Below are positions 16,269 through 25,020 of a stretch of 64,000 bases of DNA, one piece after another. A program made the translations under genes and the position numbers. Under the pieces are notes generated by a model. It had not been told where the DNA came from. It saw only the letters and a program-made list of their open reading frames with translations, and ran no database searches. Source of the DNA: Burkholderiales bacterium (GTDB taxonomy: Bacteria; Pseudomonadota; Gammaproteobacteria; Burkholderiales; Casimicrobiaceae); assembly GCA_905339295.1 (NCBI GenBank), contig CAJPFI010000018.1, forward strand, positions 1-64,000. The letters are read 5' to 3'. Numbering within the stretch: position 1 is the first letter of the stretch; each line of letters starts with the position of its first letter.

Positions 16269-16298
16269 TTGATGGCCCGGCGCGCGCCCCGCTACAAT
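16269..16298 (+). promoter_or_regulatory. Putative sigma-70 promoter of the mla operon
   Basis: TTGATG (16269-16274) and TACAAT (16293-16298) are separated by 18 bp and lie 27 bp before the mlaF GTG. This is one of the better promoter matches in a G+C-rich window. Confidence 0.55.
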
Positions 16299-16324
16299 CT
16301 CCGGTCCCCCAGGAAGCCTCCACC

Positions 16325-17176
16325 GTGCCCACCCCCCCTGCCGGCCGGACCCCCGCGGCCTTCGACCGTCGCCGCACGACCGCGGTCGAGCTCGACAACG
16401 TCACGTTCGGCTACGACCGCACGCGCCTGGTGCTGTCCGGCATCACGATGTCGATCCCGCGGGGGCGGGTGGTCGCGATCATGGGCGGCTCGGGATGCGG
16501 CAAGACGACAATCCTGCGACTGATCGGCGGGCAGTTGCGCCCGCGCGAGGGTCGCGTGGTCGTGGCCGGCCGGTCGGTGCCCGACCTCGACCGCGACGGC
16601 CTCTACGCGCTGCGGCGCGAGGTCGGCATGCTGTTCCAGTTCGGCGCGCTGTTCACCGACATGACGGTGTTCGAGAACATCGCGTTCCCGCTGCGCGAGC
16701 ACACGGACCTGTCCGAGGAGATGATCCGCGACCTCGTGCTGATGAAGCTCAACGCGGTCGGCCTGCGCGGCGCCGCCTCGCTCGTGCCGTCGTCGCTGTC
16801 GGGAGGAATGGCGCGCCGCGTCGCGCTCGCGCGCGCGATCGCGCTCGACCCGATGCTGGCGATGTACGACGAGCCGTTCGCCGGCCTCGACCCGATCTCG
16901 CTCGGCATCGTCGGGCAGCTGATCCGCAAGCTCAACGACGCGCTCGGCATCACGTCGGTCATCGTCACGCACGACGTCTACGAGTCGCTCAAGATCGTCG
17001 ACTACCTGTACTTCGTGTCGGAGGGGCGGATCGTCGCGCAGGGGACGCCTGCCGAGGTGCGCGCCTCGACCGACCCGTTCGTCCGCCAGTTCGTCGACGG
17101 CGAGGCGGACGGCCCGGTGCCGTTCCACGTCAAGGCGTTGCCGCTCGAAGAGGAGTTCGCGCTCCATGCCGGCTAG
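16325..17176 (+). CDS. mlaF: Phospholipid transport ABC ATPase MlaF
   Basis: MlaF is the ATPase of the MlaFEDB inner-membrane complex that moves phospholipids between MlaC and the inner membrane to keep the outer membrane asymmetric. The 283-residue protein has Walker [10 protein letters not shown] near residue 53, Q-loop [18 protein letters not shown], signature [15 protein letters not shown] and Walker [15 protein letters not shown], with H-loop VTHD. The GTG at 16325 follows an AGGAAG sequence; there is no better ATG. It overlaps mlaE by 11 bp. The N-terminal 20 residues are variable. Confidence 0.95.
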   Translation: MPTPPAGRTPAAFDRRRTTAVELDNVTFGYDRTRLVLSGITMSIPRGRVVAIMGGSGCGKTTILRLIGGQLRPREGRVVVAGRSVPDLDRDGLYALRREVGMLFQFGALFTDMTVFENIAFPLREHTDLSEEMIRDLVLMKLNAVGLRGAASLVPSSLSGGMARRVALARAIALDPMLAMYDEPFAGLDPISLGIVGQLIRKLNDALGITSVIVTHDVYESLKIVDYLYFVSEGRIVAQGTPAEVRASTDPFVRQFVDGEADGPVPFHVKALPLEEEFALHAG

Positions 17177-17972
17177 CGCGATCGCCGACGGGCTGCGCCG
17201 GGTCGGCGCGGGCACGCGCCGCGTGTTCGCGCGGCTCGGATTCGCGGCCCGGTTCACGGTCGCGGTGCTCGCGCATTCGCCGGACGGCCTGCGGCGCATC
17301 CGGCTCACGCTGCGCGAGATCTACTTCTCGGGCGTGCTGTCGCTCGTCATCATCCTGGTGTCCGGCCTGTTCGTCGGCATGGTTCTCGCGCTGCAGGGAT
17401 ACGACGTGCTTCAGCGCTACGGCGCCTCCGAGTCGCTCGGCGTCCTGGTCGCGCTGTCGCTGGTGCGCGAGCTGGGGCCGGTCGTCGCGGGGCTGCTGTT
17501 CGCGAGCCGGGCCGGCAGCGCGATCACCGCCGAGATCGGCCTCATGAAGGCGACCGACCAGCTCTCCGCGATGGAGATGATGGCGGTCGACCCGCTCGCC
17601 CGGGTCGTCGCGCCGCGCTTCTGGGGCGGCGTGATCTCGATGCCGCTGCTCGCGGCGCTGTTCTCGACGCTCGGCATCTACGGGGCGTATCTCGTCGGCG
17701 TGAAGCTGATCGGGATCGACGCCGGCGCGTTCTGGGGCAACATGCAGTCGGCCGTCGACTTCCGCGAGGACGTTGTCAACGGGATCATCAAGAGCGTCGT
17801 TTTCGGACTGATCGTGAGCCTCATCGCGGTGTTCGAGGGCTACGACGCCGCGCCGACCGCGGAAGGCGTCTCGGGCGCGACGACGCGGACGGTCGTCGGC
17901 TCGTCGCTCACGATCCTCGCCGCCGACTTCGTGCTGACCGTATTCATGTTCCGCGGCGTCGGCGTCGGCTGA
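17166..17972 (+). CDS. mlaE: Phospholipid transport permease MlaE
   Basis: MlaE (MlaE/YrbE permease family) is the membrane subunit of the Mla complex. The 268-residue protein has about five to six membrane helices. Family motifs present are [44 protein letters not shown] (spread over residues 104-126) and [17 protein letters not shown], the cytoplasmic coupling segment. The C-terminus ends in a final helix ([15 protein letters not shown]). It overlaps mlaF by 11 bp and is followed by mlaD after 65 bp of C-rich sequence. Length is normal. Confidence 0.95.
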   Translation: MPASAIADGLRRVGAGTRRVFARLGFAARFTVAVLAHSPDGLRRIRLTLREIYFSGVLSLVIILVSGLFVGMVLALQGYDVLQRYGASESLGVLVALSLVRELGPVVAGLLFASRAGSAITAEIGLMKATDQLSAMEMMAVDPLARVVAPRFWGGVISMPLLAALFSTLGIYGAYLVGVKLIGIDAGAFWGNMQSAVDFREDVVNGIIKSVVFGLIVSLIAVFEGYDAAPTAEGVSGATTRTVVGSSLTILAADFVLTVFMFRGVGVG

Positions 17973-18037
17973 CGGACGTCCCCGCCGAGCCCGCCCGCCG
18001 GACCCGTCCACCCCCCCCACCAACGAACGAGCCAGCC

Positions 18038-18505
18038 ATGAACCGATCGACCATCGACCTGTGGGTGGGCATCTTCGTCGCGCTCGGCCTGGGCGCGATC
18101 CTGTTCCTGTCGCTCAAGGTCGGCAACCTGCTCACGTCGAACAGCCGGGGCGGCTACCACATCGAGGCCGCGTTCTCCAACATCGGCGGGCTCAAGCTGC
18201 GCGCGCCGGTGAAGGCCGCCGGCGTCGTCGTCGGGCGCGTCGAGTCGATCCGGCTCGACCCGACGACCTACGAGGCGGTGGTCTCGCTGACGGTCAGTCC
18301 CGAGTACACTTTCACGAAGGACACGATCGCGTCGATCCTGACGTCGGGCCTGCTGGGCGAGGTCTATGTCGGGCTGGACGTGGGCGGAGACACGCAGATG
18401 CTCGCCGACGGCGGACGCATCGGAAAGACCCAGTCCGCCGTCGTCCTGGAGAAGCTGATCAGCCAGTTCATGTTCGAACGTGCGTCGTCGGGGAGCGCCA
18501 AGTGA
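18038..18505 (+). CDS. mlaD: MCE-domain phospholipid-binding protein MlaD
   Basis: MlaD forms a periplasmic hexameric ring anchored in the inner membrane that contacts MlaC. The 155-residue protein has one N-terminal membrane helix (DLWVGIFVALGLGAILFLSL, about residues 6-25). A single MCE domain follows, with AAFSNIGGLKLRAPVKAAGVVVG spread over about 44-66 and the DTIASILTSGLLGEVYVGLDVGG block around 96-118. Length is typical of short MlaD. The stop overlaps the GTG of mlaA (GTGA), so the two are coupled. Confidence 0.95.
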   Translation: MNRSTIDLWVGIFVALGLGAILFLSLKVGNLLTSNSRGGYHIEAAFSNIGGLKLRAPVKAAGVVVGRVESIRLDPTTYEAVVSLTVSPEYTFTKDTIASILTSGLLGEVYVGLDVGGDTQMLADGGRIGKTQSAVVLEKLISQFMFERASSGSAK

Positions 18506-19221
18506 GCGTGCCGCGGCGGGTCCGGACCGGATCGGCGGCCGCGCTCGCGCTCGCGGCCGCGCTGTCCGGCTGCGCGACGATGCAGGAAGGCGCCTCGTCG
18601 AGGGCCGATCCGTTCGAGCCGGTCAATCGCGCGATGTACGCGATCCACGAGCCGATCGACACGAACCTCGTGCGGCCGCTGGCGCAGGCGTGGGTCGACT
18701 ACGTGCCCAGGCCGGTCCAGTCGGCGGTGCGCACGTTCTTCGGCAACATCGACGACGGCTTCTCCGCGCTGAACGGGTTGCTGCAAGGCAAGTGGGACAA
18801 GGCCGGCGACGACCTCGGGCGGATCACCGTCAACGTCTGGGGCCTGGGACTGATCGACATCGCGAGCGAGGCCGGCATTCCGAAGGGCGAGGAGGACTTC
18901 GGCCAGACGTTCGGCTTCTGGGGCATCCCGCAGGGGCCGTACCTGTTCGTGCCTCTCATCGGCCCGACGACGGTGCGCGACGGCACCGGGCTCGGGCTGC
19001 GCTTCTACCTCGGCCCCCTCGGCTACGTCGACGAGATCCCGCTGCGCAACGTGCTCTACGGGCTGGGCGCACTGGACCGGCGCGCGGAGGCGCTCGACGC
19101 GTCCGCGATGGTCGACCGCGCCGCCATCGACAAGTACACGTTCATCCGCCGCTCCTACCTGCAGCGGCGCGAGTACATGGTGCACGACGGCAACCCGCCG
19201 AGGAAGGACGACGACGAATGA
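18502..19221 (+). CDS. mlaA: Outer-membrane lipoprotein MlaA (VacJ)
   Basis: MlaA removes mislocalised phospholipids from the outer leaflet and passes them to MlaC. The 239-residue precursor has a lipoprotein signal with lipobox ALSGC (acylated Cys at residue 24). The VacJ signature follows (DPFEPVNRAMYAIHEPIDTN spread over about 35-54, then NIDDGFSALNGLLQGK, GQTFGFWGIPQGPYLFVPLIGP). GTG at 18502 overlaps the mlaD stop; a second GTG two codons on is possible. Having mlaA inside the mla operon, between mlaD and mlaC, is common in Betaproteobacteria but differs from E. coli, where it is unlinked. Confidence 0.94.
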   Translation: MSVPRRVRTGSAAALALAAALSGCATMQEGASSRADPFEPVNRAMYAIHEPIDTNLVRPLAQAWVDYVPRPVQSAVRTFFGNIDDGFSALNGLLQGKWDKAGDDLGRITVNVWGLGLIDIASEAGIPKGEEDFGQTFGFWGIPQGPYLFVPLIGPTTVRDGTGLGLRFYLGPLGYVDEIPLRNVLYGLGALDRRAEALDASAMVDRAAIDKYTFIRRSYLQRREYMVHDGNPPRKDDDE

Positions 19222-19844
19222 CCCGACGTCTCGATGCCCTGCGCCGCGCGCTCCTGCTGGGCGCGTGCGCGCTCCTCGCCTCCGGCAGCGCGCTCGCCCA
19301 GGAGGCGCCGGACGCGCTGGTCAAGCGCGTCTCGCAGGAAGTGACGCAGATCGTCAAGACCGACGCGAAGGTGCGGGCCGGCGACCAGGCGCGCATCCGC
19401 GAGGTGGTCGAGTCGAGGCTCCTGCCCCATTTCGACTTCTCGCGCATGACCGCGCTCGCGATGGGCCGCCACTGGGCGCGCGCGACGCCCGAGCAGAAGG
19501 CGCGGCTCGCCGACGAGTTCCGCTCGCTCCTCGTGCGCACCTACTCGTCCACGCTCACCCAGTACCGCGACCAGTCGATCGACTACAAGCCGCTGCGCGC
19601 GGACGCCGCCGCCACCGAGGTCACCGTGAGGACCGAGGTCGTGCGGCCGGGGCAGAGCCCGGTGCAGATCGACTACGGCATGGCGAAGGGCGCGAACGGC
19701 TGGAAGGCCTACGACGTGATCGTCGGCGGCGTCTCGCTCGTGACCAACTACCGCGACGAGTTCAACGAGCAGATCCGCAGCGGCGGCATCGACGCCCTGG
19801 TCGCCGCGCTGGTCGCGCGCAACAAGGGCGGCGGCGCGAAGTGA
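19218..19844 (+). CDS. mlaC: Periplasmic phospholipid shuttle MlaC
   Basis: MlaC carries phospholipid across the periplasm between MlaA and MlaD. The 208-residue precursor has a signal peptide (RALLLGACALLASGSALAQ, cleavage near residue 28). The Tol-Tol-Ttg2-like domain follows, with VVESRLLPHFDFSRMTALAMG, HWARATPEQKARLADEFRSLL and VTRTEVV/YDVIVGGVSLVTNYR-type strands. The ATG overlaps the mlaA stop (ATGA) and the stop overlaps the mlaB GTG. Length is normal. Confidence 0.94.
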   Translation: MTRRLDALRRALLLGACALLASGSALAQEAPDALVKRVSQEVTQIVKTDAKVRAGDQARIREVVESRLLPHFDFSRMTALAMGRHWARATPEQKARLADEFRSLLVRTYSSTLTQYRDQSIDYKPLRADAAATEVTVRTEVVRPGQSPVQIDYGMAKGANGWKAYDVIVGGVSLVTNYRDEFNEQIRSGGIDALVAALVARNKGGGAK

Positions 19845-20149
19845 GTGGCGCGACCCGCCCCGGGGGATTCGCCTCCGCCGACGACGGCGCGAGGTGGGTC
19901 TTCGTGGGCGCGCTCACGTTCGAGAACGCGGAAGGCGTGCTCGAGGCCGCGCGCGTGCTGCCGTTGCCCTCGTCGCACGTGGCGGACCTCTCCGGCCTCG
20001 ACCATGCCGACTCGGCGGCGCTCGCGGTGCTGCTCGCGCTGAAGCGCCGGGCGGCGGCCGAGGGCGCGACCCTCGCGTTCACGGCGGCGCCGGACTCGAT
20101 CGTGTCGCTCGCCCGCGTCTACGGCGTCGACGCGCTCGTGGGCGTGTGA
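19841..20149 (+). CDS. mlaB: STAS-domain protein MlaB
   Basis: MlaB is the small cytosolic STAS protein that binds MlaF and is needed for complex stability and activity. The 102-residue protein has the STAS fold: strand WVFVGALTFENAEGVLEAA, then VADLSGLDHADSAALAVLLAL (around residues 47-67), where an Asp-Ser pair occupies the position of the regulated serine. A final EGATLAFTAAPDSIVSLARVYGV segment completes it. GTG start at 19841 overlaps the mlaC stop. Its place as last mla gene matches other operons; sequence conservation among MlaB proteins is low, so context supports the call. Confidence 0.85.
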   Translation: MSGATRPGGFASADDGARWVFVGALTFENAEGVLEAARVLPLPSSHVADLSGLDHADSAALAVLLALKRRAAAEGATLAFTAAPDSIVSLARVYGVDALVGV

Positions 20150-20156
20150 CCGGCAG

Positions 20157-21092
20157 GTGCGTCCCGCCGTCGACGTCGTCGGCCTCTCGCGCCGCTACGG
20201 GCGCGTCCAGGCGCTCGACGGCGTCGATCTGTCGGTCGCCGAAGGCGAGTTCTTCGGCCTGCTCGGGCCCAACGGCGCCGGCAAGACCACGCTGATCTCG
20301 ATCCTCGCCGGGCTCGTCCGGGCGGACGCGGGGCGCGTGCGCGTCATGGGTCACGACGTCGTCGACGATTACCGCGCGGCGCGCCGCGCGCTCGGCGTCG
20401 TTCCGCAGGAACTGGTGTTCGACCCGTTCTTCACGGTGCGCGAGACCCTGCGCATCCAGTCCGGCTACTTCGGGTTGTCGCGAAACGACGCGTGGATCGA
20501 CGAGATCCTGCACCACCTCGACCTCGCGTCGAAGGCGGACGCGAACATGCGATCGCTGTCGGGCGGCATGAAGCGGCGCGTGCTGGTCGGGCAGGCGCTC
20601 GTCCACCGCCCGCCGGTCATCGTGCTCGACGAGCCGACCGCCGGCGTCGACGTCGAGCTGCGGCAGAGCCTTTGGTCGTTCATCCGCCGGCTGAACGCCG
20701 ACGGGCACACGGTGATCCTGACGACGCACTACCTCGAGGAGGCCGAGGCGCTGTGCGGGCGCATCGCGATGCTCAAGGACGGCCGCGTCGTCGCGCTCGA
20801 CACCACGCAGGCGCTCCTGTCGCGCAACGCCGGCCTCACCGTCCGGCTGGTCGCGCGCGCCCTGCCGCCGGCGTGGCTTCCCCGCCTGCTGCGCCGCACC
20901 GGCGACACGTGGCACATCGGCATCGACCGTCCCGCCGACCTCGAGGCGCTGCTCGCCGACATGCGCGTCGCGGGCATGCACGTCGACGAGCTGACGCTCG
21001 ACGAGGCCGACCTCGAGCAGGTGTTCCTGCGCATCATGCAGTCGACACCGGCGCCGTCCGCGCGCGCGCCGGCGACGGAGGGCGCGCGGTGA
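20157..21092 (+). CDS. ABC-2 type exporter ATPase (YadG-like)
   Basis: This 311-residue ATPase pairs with the permease encoded next. It has Walker [15 protein letters not shown] near residue 38, a Q-loop GVVPQELVFDPFFTVRE, signature MRSLSGGMKRRVLVGQALVH, Walker B VIVLDEPTAGVDVELRQ and H-loop LTTHYLEEAE. The C-terminal 70 residues carry the extra domain of DrrA/YadG-type exporters. GTG start at 20157 is eight bases after mlaB, and the stop overlaps the permease GTG. This pair regularly follows mla genes in Betaproteobacteria and precedes bolA-murA. The exported substrate is unknown. Confidence 0.9.
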   Translation: MRPAVDVVGLSRRYGRVQALDGVDLSVAEGEFFGLLGPNGAGKTTLISILAGLVRADAGRVRVMGHDVVDDYRAARRALGVVPQELVFDPFFTVRETLRIQSGYFGLSRNDAWIDEILHHLDLASKADANMRSLSGGMKRRVLVGQALVHRPPVIVLDEPTAGVDVELRQSLWSFIRRLNADGHTVILTTHYLEEAEALCGRIAMLKDGRVVALDTTQALLSRNAGLTVRLVARALPPAWLPRLLRRTGDTWHIGIDRPADLEALLADMRVAGMHVDELTLDEADLEQVFLRIMQSTPAPSARAPATEGAR

Positions 21093-21886
21093 CGGCGCTC
21101 GCGCGCGAGGCGCCCGCGACCGGCAGCGGCGGATGGACGCTGTTCCGCAAGGAGGTGCTGCGCTTCTGGAAGGTGAGCTTCCAGACGGTCGCCGCGCCGG
21201 TGCTGACCGCGCTGCTCTACCTGCTCATCTTCTCGCACGTGCTCGAGTCGCACGTCGCGGTGTTCGACGGCAGGGTGCGCTACACCGAGTTCCTGGTGCC
21301 GGGGCTCGTGATGATGTCGGTGCTGCAGAACAGCTTCGCGAACTCGTCGTCGTCGCTGATCCAGTCGAAGATCACCGGCAACCTCGTGTTCGTGCTGCTC
21401 GCGCCGCTCTCGCCGGCCGCGTTCCTCGCTGCCTACGTCGCCGGCGCGATGGTGCGCGGGATCACGGTGGGCCTCGGCGTGTTCGTCGTGACGCTCGTGT
21501 TCGCGCCGTCGCTCGCGGTGCCGGCGCAGCCGTGGTGGGTCGTCGCGTTCGCGTTGCTCGGCAGCGCGATCCTGGGCACGCTCGGGCTCCTCGCCGGCAT
21601 CTGGGCGGACAAGTTCGACCAGCTCGCCGCGTTCCAGAACTTCCTGATCATGCCGCTCACGTTCCTGTCCGGCGTGTTCTACTCGATCCAGTCGCTGCCG
21701 CCGTTCTGGCAGGCGGCGTCGCACCTGAATCCGTTCTTCTACATGATCGACGGGTTCCGCTACGGCTTCTTCGGGCTGGCCGACACGCCGCCGGCGGCGA
21801 GCCTCGCGGTGGTCGCCGCGTTCGCGCTGGTGCTGGGAGCGCTCGCGCTCGCGCTGATCGGGCGCGGCTGGAAGCTCAGGCCCTAG
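21089..21886 (+). CDS. ABC-2 type exporter permease (YadH-like)
   Basis: The 265-residue membrane protein has six predicted helices, beginning with TVAAPVLTALLYLLIFSHVL (about 31-50) and ending with LAVVAAFALVLGALALALI. The ABC-2 signature is LMPLTFLSGVFYSIQSLPPF-like (IMPLTFLSGVFYSIQSL, near residue 187) followed by HLNPFFYMIDGFRYGF. It forms a half-transporter dimer with the preceding ATPase; the GTG start overlaps that gene's stop. Downstream begins the 39-bp tandem repeat array, so the mla-exporter transcript probably ends here. Substrate unknown. Confidence 0.9.
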   Translation: MTALAREAPATGSGGWTLFRKEVLRFWKVSFQTVAAPVLTALLYLLIFSHVLESHVAVFDGRVRYTEFLVPGLVMMSVLQNSFANSSSSLIQSKITGNLVFVLLAPLSPAAFLAAYVAGAMVRGITVGLGVFVVTLVFAPSLAVPAQPWWVVAFALLGSAILGTLGLLAGIWADKFDQLAAFQNFLIMPLTFLSGVFYSIQSLPPFWQAASHLNPFFYMIDGFRYGFFGLADTPPAASLAVVAAFALVLGALALALIGRGWKLRP

Positions 21887-21927
21887 CGCCCCGAGGGCGG
21901 AGTCCTCGTCCGGGCGACAGCGGTTCG

Positions 21928-22212
21928 CGTCGGGCTGAAGCCCGACCCACAGCGGTCGGGGCTCCGCGTCGGGCTGAAGCCCGACCCACAGCGGTCGGGG
22001 CTCCGCGTCGGGCTTAAGCCCGACCCACAGCGGTCGGGGCTCCGCGTCGGGCTTAAGCCCGATCCACAGCGGTCGGGGCTCCGCGTCGGGCATTAGCCCG
22101 ACCCACAGCGGTCGGGGCTCCGCGTCGGGCTTAAGCCCGACCCACAGCGGTCGGGGCTTCGCGTCGGGCTTAAGCCCGACCCACGGCGGTCGGGGCTTCA
22201 GCCCGACGCCTT
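21928..22212. repeat. Tandem array of a 39-bp palindromic repeat, 7 units plus a partial
   Basis: Units start at 21928, 21967, 22006, 22045, 22084, 22123 and 22162, each exactly 39 bp. The unit consists of CGTCGGGCTTAAGCCCGACC (an inverted repeat) followed by CACAGCGGTCGGGGCTCCG. The centre of the palindrome varies between units as CTGAAG, CTTAAG and CATTAG while the arms stay intact. An eighth, truncated copy ends at about 22212. The array fills nearly the whole gap between the exporter permease and ibaG. There are no unique spacers, so it is not a CRISPR array. Confidence 0.95.
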
Positions 22213-22273
22213 TGGTAACATCCCATCCCACCCCCAGTTGCGTCGGGCGCATTCGCGCCCCGCGTCTCCCGCG

Positions 22274-22534
22274 ATGCACGACACCCCGCCCGTCACTCCC
22301 GAATCGATCCGCGCGTCGCTCGCCGAGGGACTCCATTGCGACGTCGTCGAGGTTCGCGGCGACGGCCACCACTTCGAGGCGCTGATCGTCTCGCGCGAGT
22401 TCGACGGACTGAACCGGGTGCGCCGCCACCAGCTCGTCTACGCGGCGCTCGGCGACCGCATGCGGCAGGAGATCCACGCGCTGTCGATGCGCACGCTGTC
22501 GCCCGCCGAGTGGGCGGCCGGCCAGGGCCGGTAG
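22274..22534 (+). CDS. ibaG: BolA family protein, IbaG-like
   Basis: BolA-family proteins bind monothiol glutaredoxins with a shared Fe-S cluster; IbaG, unlike BolA, sits beside murA and mla genes. The 86-residue protein has the class II KH-like fold with [31 protein letters not shown] (about 9-39), including the conserved [12 protein letters not shown] segment with His ligands. It then has [24 protein letters not shown] use ATG at 22274; an in-frame ATG 36 bp upstream would start inside noncoding sequence. The 39-bp repeat array ends 62 bp upstream. Confidence 0.9.
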   Translation: MHDTPPVTPESIRASLAEGLHCDVVEVRGDGHHFEALIVSREFDGLNRVRRHQLVYAALGDRMRQEIHALSMRTLSPAEWAAGQGR

Positions 22535-22707
22535 CGCGATGCCTGCCCCCGCCGCGCCAGAATCGGCCCGCGGTTCGCCACGAGTCCGCCCGCCCGGGAG
22601 GGATCGCGGGGCGCGATCATCGGCGCATGGATTCCCCCGTCCTCGACGTGCCGGCCGCGCCGGCCCACCGGTCCCGCGCTGACCCCGCGGCGCGGACCTC
22701 CCCTTCC

Positions 22708-23961
22708 ATGGACAGGCTCGTCATCGAGGGCGGACGCCGCCTCGAAGGCACGATCGCGGTCTCGGGCGCCAAGAACGCGGCGCTGCCGATCCTGTGCGCG
22801 TCGCTGCTCACCGACGAGCCGCTCGTCCTGACGCACGTCCCCGAGCTGAACGACGTGCGGACGATGCGCACGCTGCTCGGGCAGATGGGCGTCGCGCTCG
22901 ACGGGCGCGAGCCCGGCTCGCTCGCGCTCCAGGCGTCCCGCGTCGAATGGCCGCTCGCGCCCTACGAGCTCGTCAAGACGATGCGCGCGTCGATCCTCGC
23001 GCTGGGTCCGCTGCTCGCGCGCTGCCGCGAGGCGCGCGTGTCGCTGCCCGGCGGATGCGCGATCGGGCTGCGTCCGGTCGACCAGCACGTGAAGGGGCTC
23101 GAGGCGATGGGCGCCGAGATCGACCTCGACCACGGCTATATCGGGGCGAAGACCGCGCGGCTCGCCGGCGTGCGCTTCGCGTTCGACGTCGTGACGGTCA
23201 CCGGCACCGAGAACCTGCTGATGGCCGCCACGCTCGCCGAGGGCACGACGGTGCTCGAGAACGCGGCGCGCGAGCCCGAGGTCGTCGACCTCGCCGACTG
23301 CCTGACCGCGATGGGCGCGAGGATCCGCGGCGCAGGGACCGACCGCATCGTCGTCGAGGGCGTCGACCGGCTGCACGGCGCAACGCACCGGATCATGCCG
23401 GATCGCATCGAGACCGGGACCTTCCTCGCCGCGGTCGCCGCCACCGGCGGGACGGCGACGCTCACCGGCACGCGCGCCGACACGCTGGTGGCGGTGATCG
23501 ACAAGCTCGCCGAGGCGGGCGCGCGCATCGACGTGACGCCCGACACGATCCGCGTCTCGCGCGACGGTCCGCTCGCGGCGGCCAATGTCCGCACCGCGCC
23601 GTATCCCGCGTTCCCGACCGACATGCAGGCGCAGTTCATGGCGCTCGCCACGCGCGCGGAGGGAACGTCGAGGATCACCGAGACGATCTTCGAGAACCGG
23701 ATGATGCACGTGCAGGAGCTGGTGCGCCTCGGCGCCGACATCGAGGTCGAGGGCGGCACCGCGATCGTGCGCGGCGTGCCGCGCCTGACCGGCGCCAACG
23801 TGATGGCGACCGACCTGCGAGCGTCGGCGTGCCTGGTGATCGCCGGGCTGGTCGCCGACGGCGCGACGACGATCGACCGGATCTACCACCTCGACCGCGG
23901 ATACGAGCGCCTGGAAGCGAAGCTCGCCGCGCTGGGGGCCTCGATCGCGCGCGTGAAATGA
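22708..23961 (+). CDS. murA: UDP-N-acetylglucosamine 1-carboxyvinyltransferase MurA
   Basis: MurA adds enolpyruvate from PEP to UDP-GlcNAc, the first committed step of peptidoglycan synthesis and the target of fosfomycin. The 417-residue protein has K22-N23 in [11 protein letters not shown] and the catalytic Cys C117 in [15 protein letters not shown], so it should be fosfomycin-sensitive at the enzyme level. It also has the two-domain inside-out barrel motifs ([37 protein letters not shown]). The ATG at 22708 gives the family start [10 protein letters not shown]; one at 22627 would add 27 unconserved residues. Its stop overlaps the queF start. Confidence 0.97.
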   Translation: MDRLVIEGGRRLEGTIAVSGAKNAALPILCASLLTDEPLVLTHVPELNDVRTMRTLLGQMGVALDGREPGSLALQASRVEWPLAPYELVKTMRASILALGPLLARCREARVSLPGGCAIGLRPVDQHVKGLEAMGAEIDLDHGYIGAKTARLAGVRFAFDVVTVTGTENLLMAATLAEGTTVLENAAREPEVVDLADCLTAMGARIRGAGTDRIVVEGVDRLHGATHRIMPDRIETGTFLAAVAATGGTATLTGTRADTLVAVIDKLAEAGARIDVTPDTIRVSRDGPLAAANVRTAPYPAFPTDMQAQFMALATRAEGTSRITETIFENRMMHVQELVRLGADIEVEGGTAIVRGVPRLTGANVMATDLRASACLVIAGLVADGATTIDRIYHLDRGYERLEAKLAALGASIARVK

Positions 23962-24782
23962 CCGCGACGCCAGGCGATTCACCGCTCGGGCGCCCGAGCC
24001 CGATGCCCGAGCGCTACGACGCATCGCTGCTCTTCGCGATGGAGCGGGACGAGGCCCGCGCGGCCTCGGGAATCGCCGCGCCGCTGCCGTTCACGGGCCA
24101 CGACGCGTGGACCGCGTGGGAGCTCGCATGGCTCGACGCGTCGGGACGCCCGCAGGTCGCGGTCGGGCGCTTCGACGTGCCGGCCGCCTCGCCGCGCATC
24201 GTCGAGTCGAAGTCGGTCAAGCTCTACCTCGCGTCGCTCAACCAGGAGCGGCTCGAGTCGCGCGAGGCGTACGCGGCGACGATCGCGCGCGACCTCTCGC
24301 AGGCAACCGGCGCGGACGTGCGCGTGGCGCTCGCGCTGCCGCCCGCGTTCGGCGGGCTCGCGCGCGAACCGGCCGACGGCGCGTCGATCGACGCGGCGCC
24401 GCTGGCCTCGATTCCGGACGAGCCGGATCCGTCGCGCCTCGCGACGACCGCGTGGGACGGCGACGAGACGCTTCACACGTCGCTGTTCCGCTCGGTGTGC
24501 CCGGTCACGGGGCAGCCCGACTACGCGACGGTGATCGTGCGCTATCGCGGGCCGCGCATCGAGCGCGGGGCGCTCCTTGCCTACCTCACCGGGTTCCGGC
24601 GCCACCCGGGCTTCCACGAATCCTGCGTCGAGCGGATCTTCGTCGACCTGCTCGCGGCGTGCCGGCCGCACAAACTCGCGGTCGAGGCGCGTTTCACGCG
24701 CCGCGGCGGCATCGACATCAACCCGTTCCGCACCAGCGAGTCCACCTGGCGCGCGCGATCGGCGCCGGACGTGAGGCAATAG
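23958..24782 (+). CDS. queF: NADPH-dependent 7-cyano-7-deazaguanine reductase QueF (long form)
   Basis: QueF reduces preQ0 to preQ1 in queuosine tRNA modification. The 274-residue protein is the E. coli-like double-domain type. It has the QueF motif [11 protein letters not shown] at residues 83-93, the catalytic Cys C181 and Asp D188 in [12 protein letters not shown], and [16 protein letters not shown] near 216-231. The ATG overlaps the murA stop (ATGA), so translation is coupled to murA. There is no room for a preQ1 riboswitch in front of it. Other queuosine genes are not in the window. Confidence 0.95.
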   Translation: MTATPGDSPLGRPSPMPERYDASLLFAMERDEARAASGIAAPLPFTGHDAWTAWELAWLDASGRPQVAVGRFDVPAASPRIVESKSVKLYLASLNQERLESREAYAATIARDLSQATGADVRVALALPPAFGGLAREPADGASIDAAPLASIPDEPDPSRLATTAWDGDETLHTSLFRSVCPVTGQPDYATVIVRYRGPRIERGALLAYLTGFRRHPGFHESCVERIFVDLLAACRPHKLAVEARFTRRGGIDINPFRTSESTWRARSAPDVRQ

Positions 24783-24814
24783 GCGGTCCCGGCGGTCGGC
24801 GATCGGGGTCGCGT

Positions 24815-24887
24815 GGCCGTGGGCCCGGCTTCAGCCTGGCGCTTCTCCATGCGCGAAAGGCGTCCGGCGTCAGCCGGACCCACGGCC
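24815..24887. repeat. Imperfect inverted repeat in the queF-hisG gap
   Basis: Arms at 24815-24836 and 24866-24887 match at 18 of 22 positions when one is reverse-complemented (GGCCGTGGG plus CCGGCT in both). The arm motif GTGGG(T/C)CCGGCTTCAGCC resembles the palindrome of the 39-bp array at 21928 and a single copy at 53996-54017. It may be a REP-like pair that also terminates queF. Confidence 0.65.
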
Positions 24888-24970
24888 CGGGCTTCCGCTC
24901 CCCGCCGCGCGAGCAGAGCTTGGGGGGCGAGGGGTGCAGCGGCGGCCGGGGTACGGGGAAACCCCTCCGG

Positions 24971-24976
24971 TAGAAT
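24971..24976 (+). promoter_or_regulatory. -10-like element upstream of hisG
   Basis: TAGAAT lies 44 bp before the hisG ATG. No clear -35. No His-rich leader peptide or attenuator is visible between it and hisG. Confidence 0.4.
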
Positions 24977-25020
24977 GACCTGTTCGGCGCGCACCGGTCG
25001 CGCCGCGTCCTGTCCCGACC

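Noticed and set aside
21928-22212. CRISPR array
   Set aside because: The repeats are directly adjacent 39-bp units with no unique spacers, and there are no cas genes.
23700-23958. preQ1 riboswitch in front of queF
   Set aside because: queF starts inside the murA stop codon and the upstream sequence is coding, so there is no leader.
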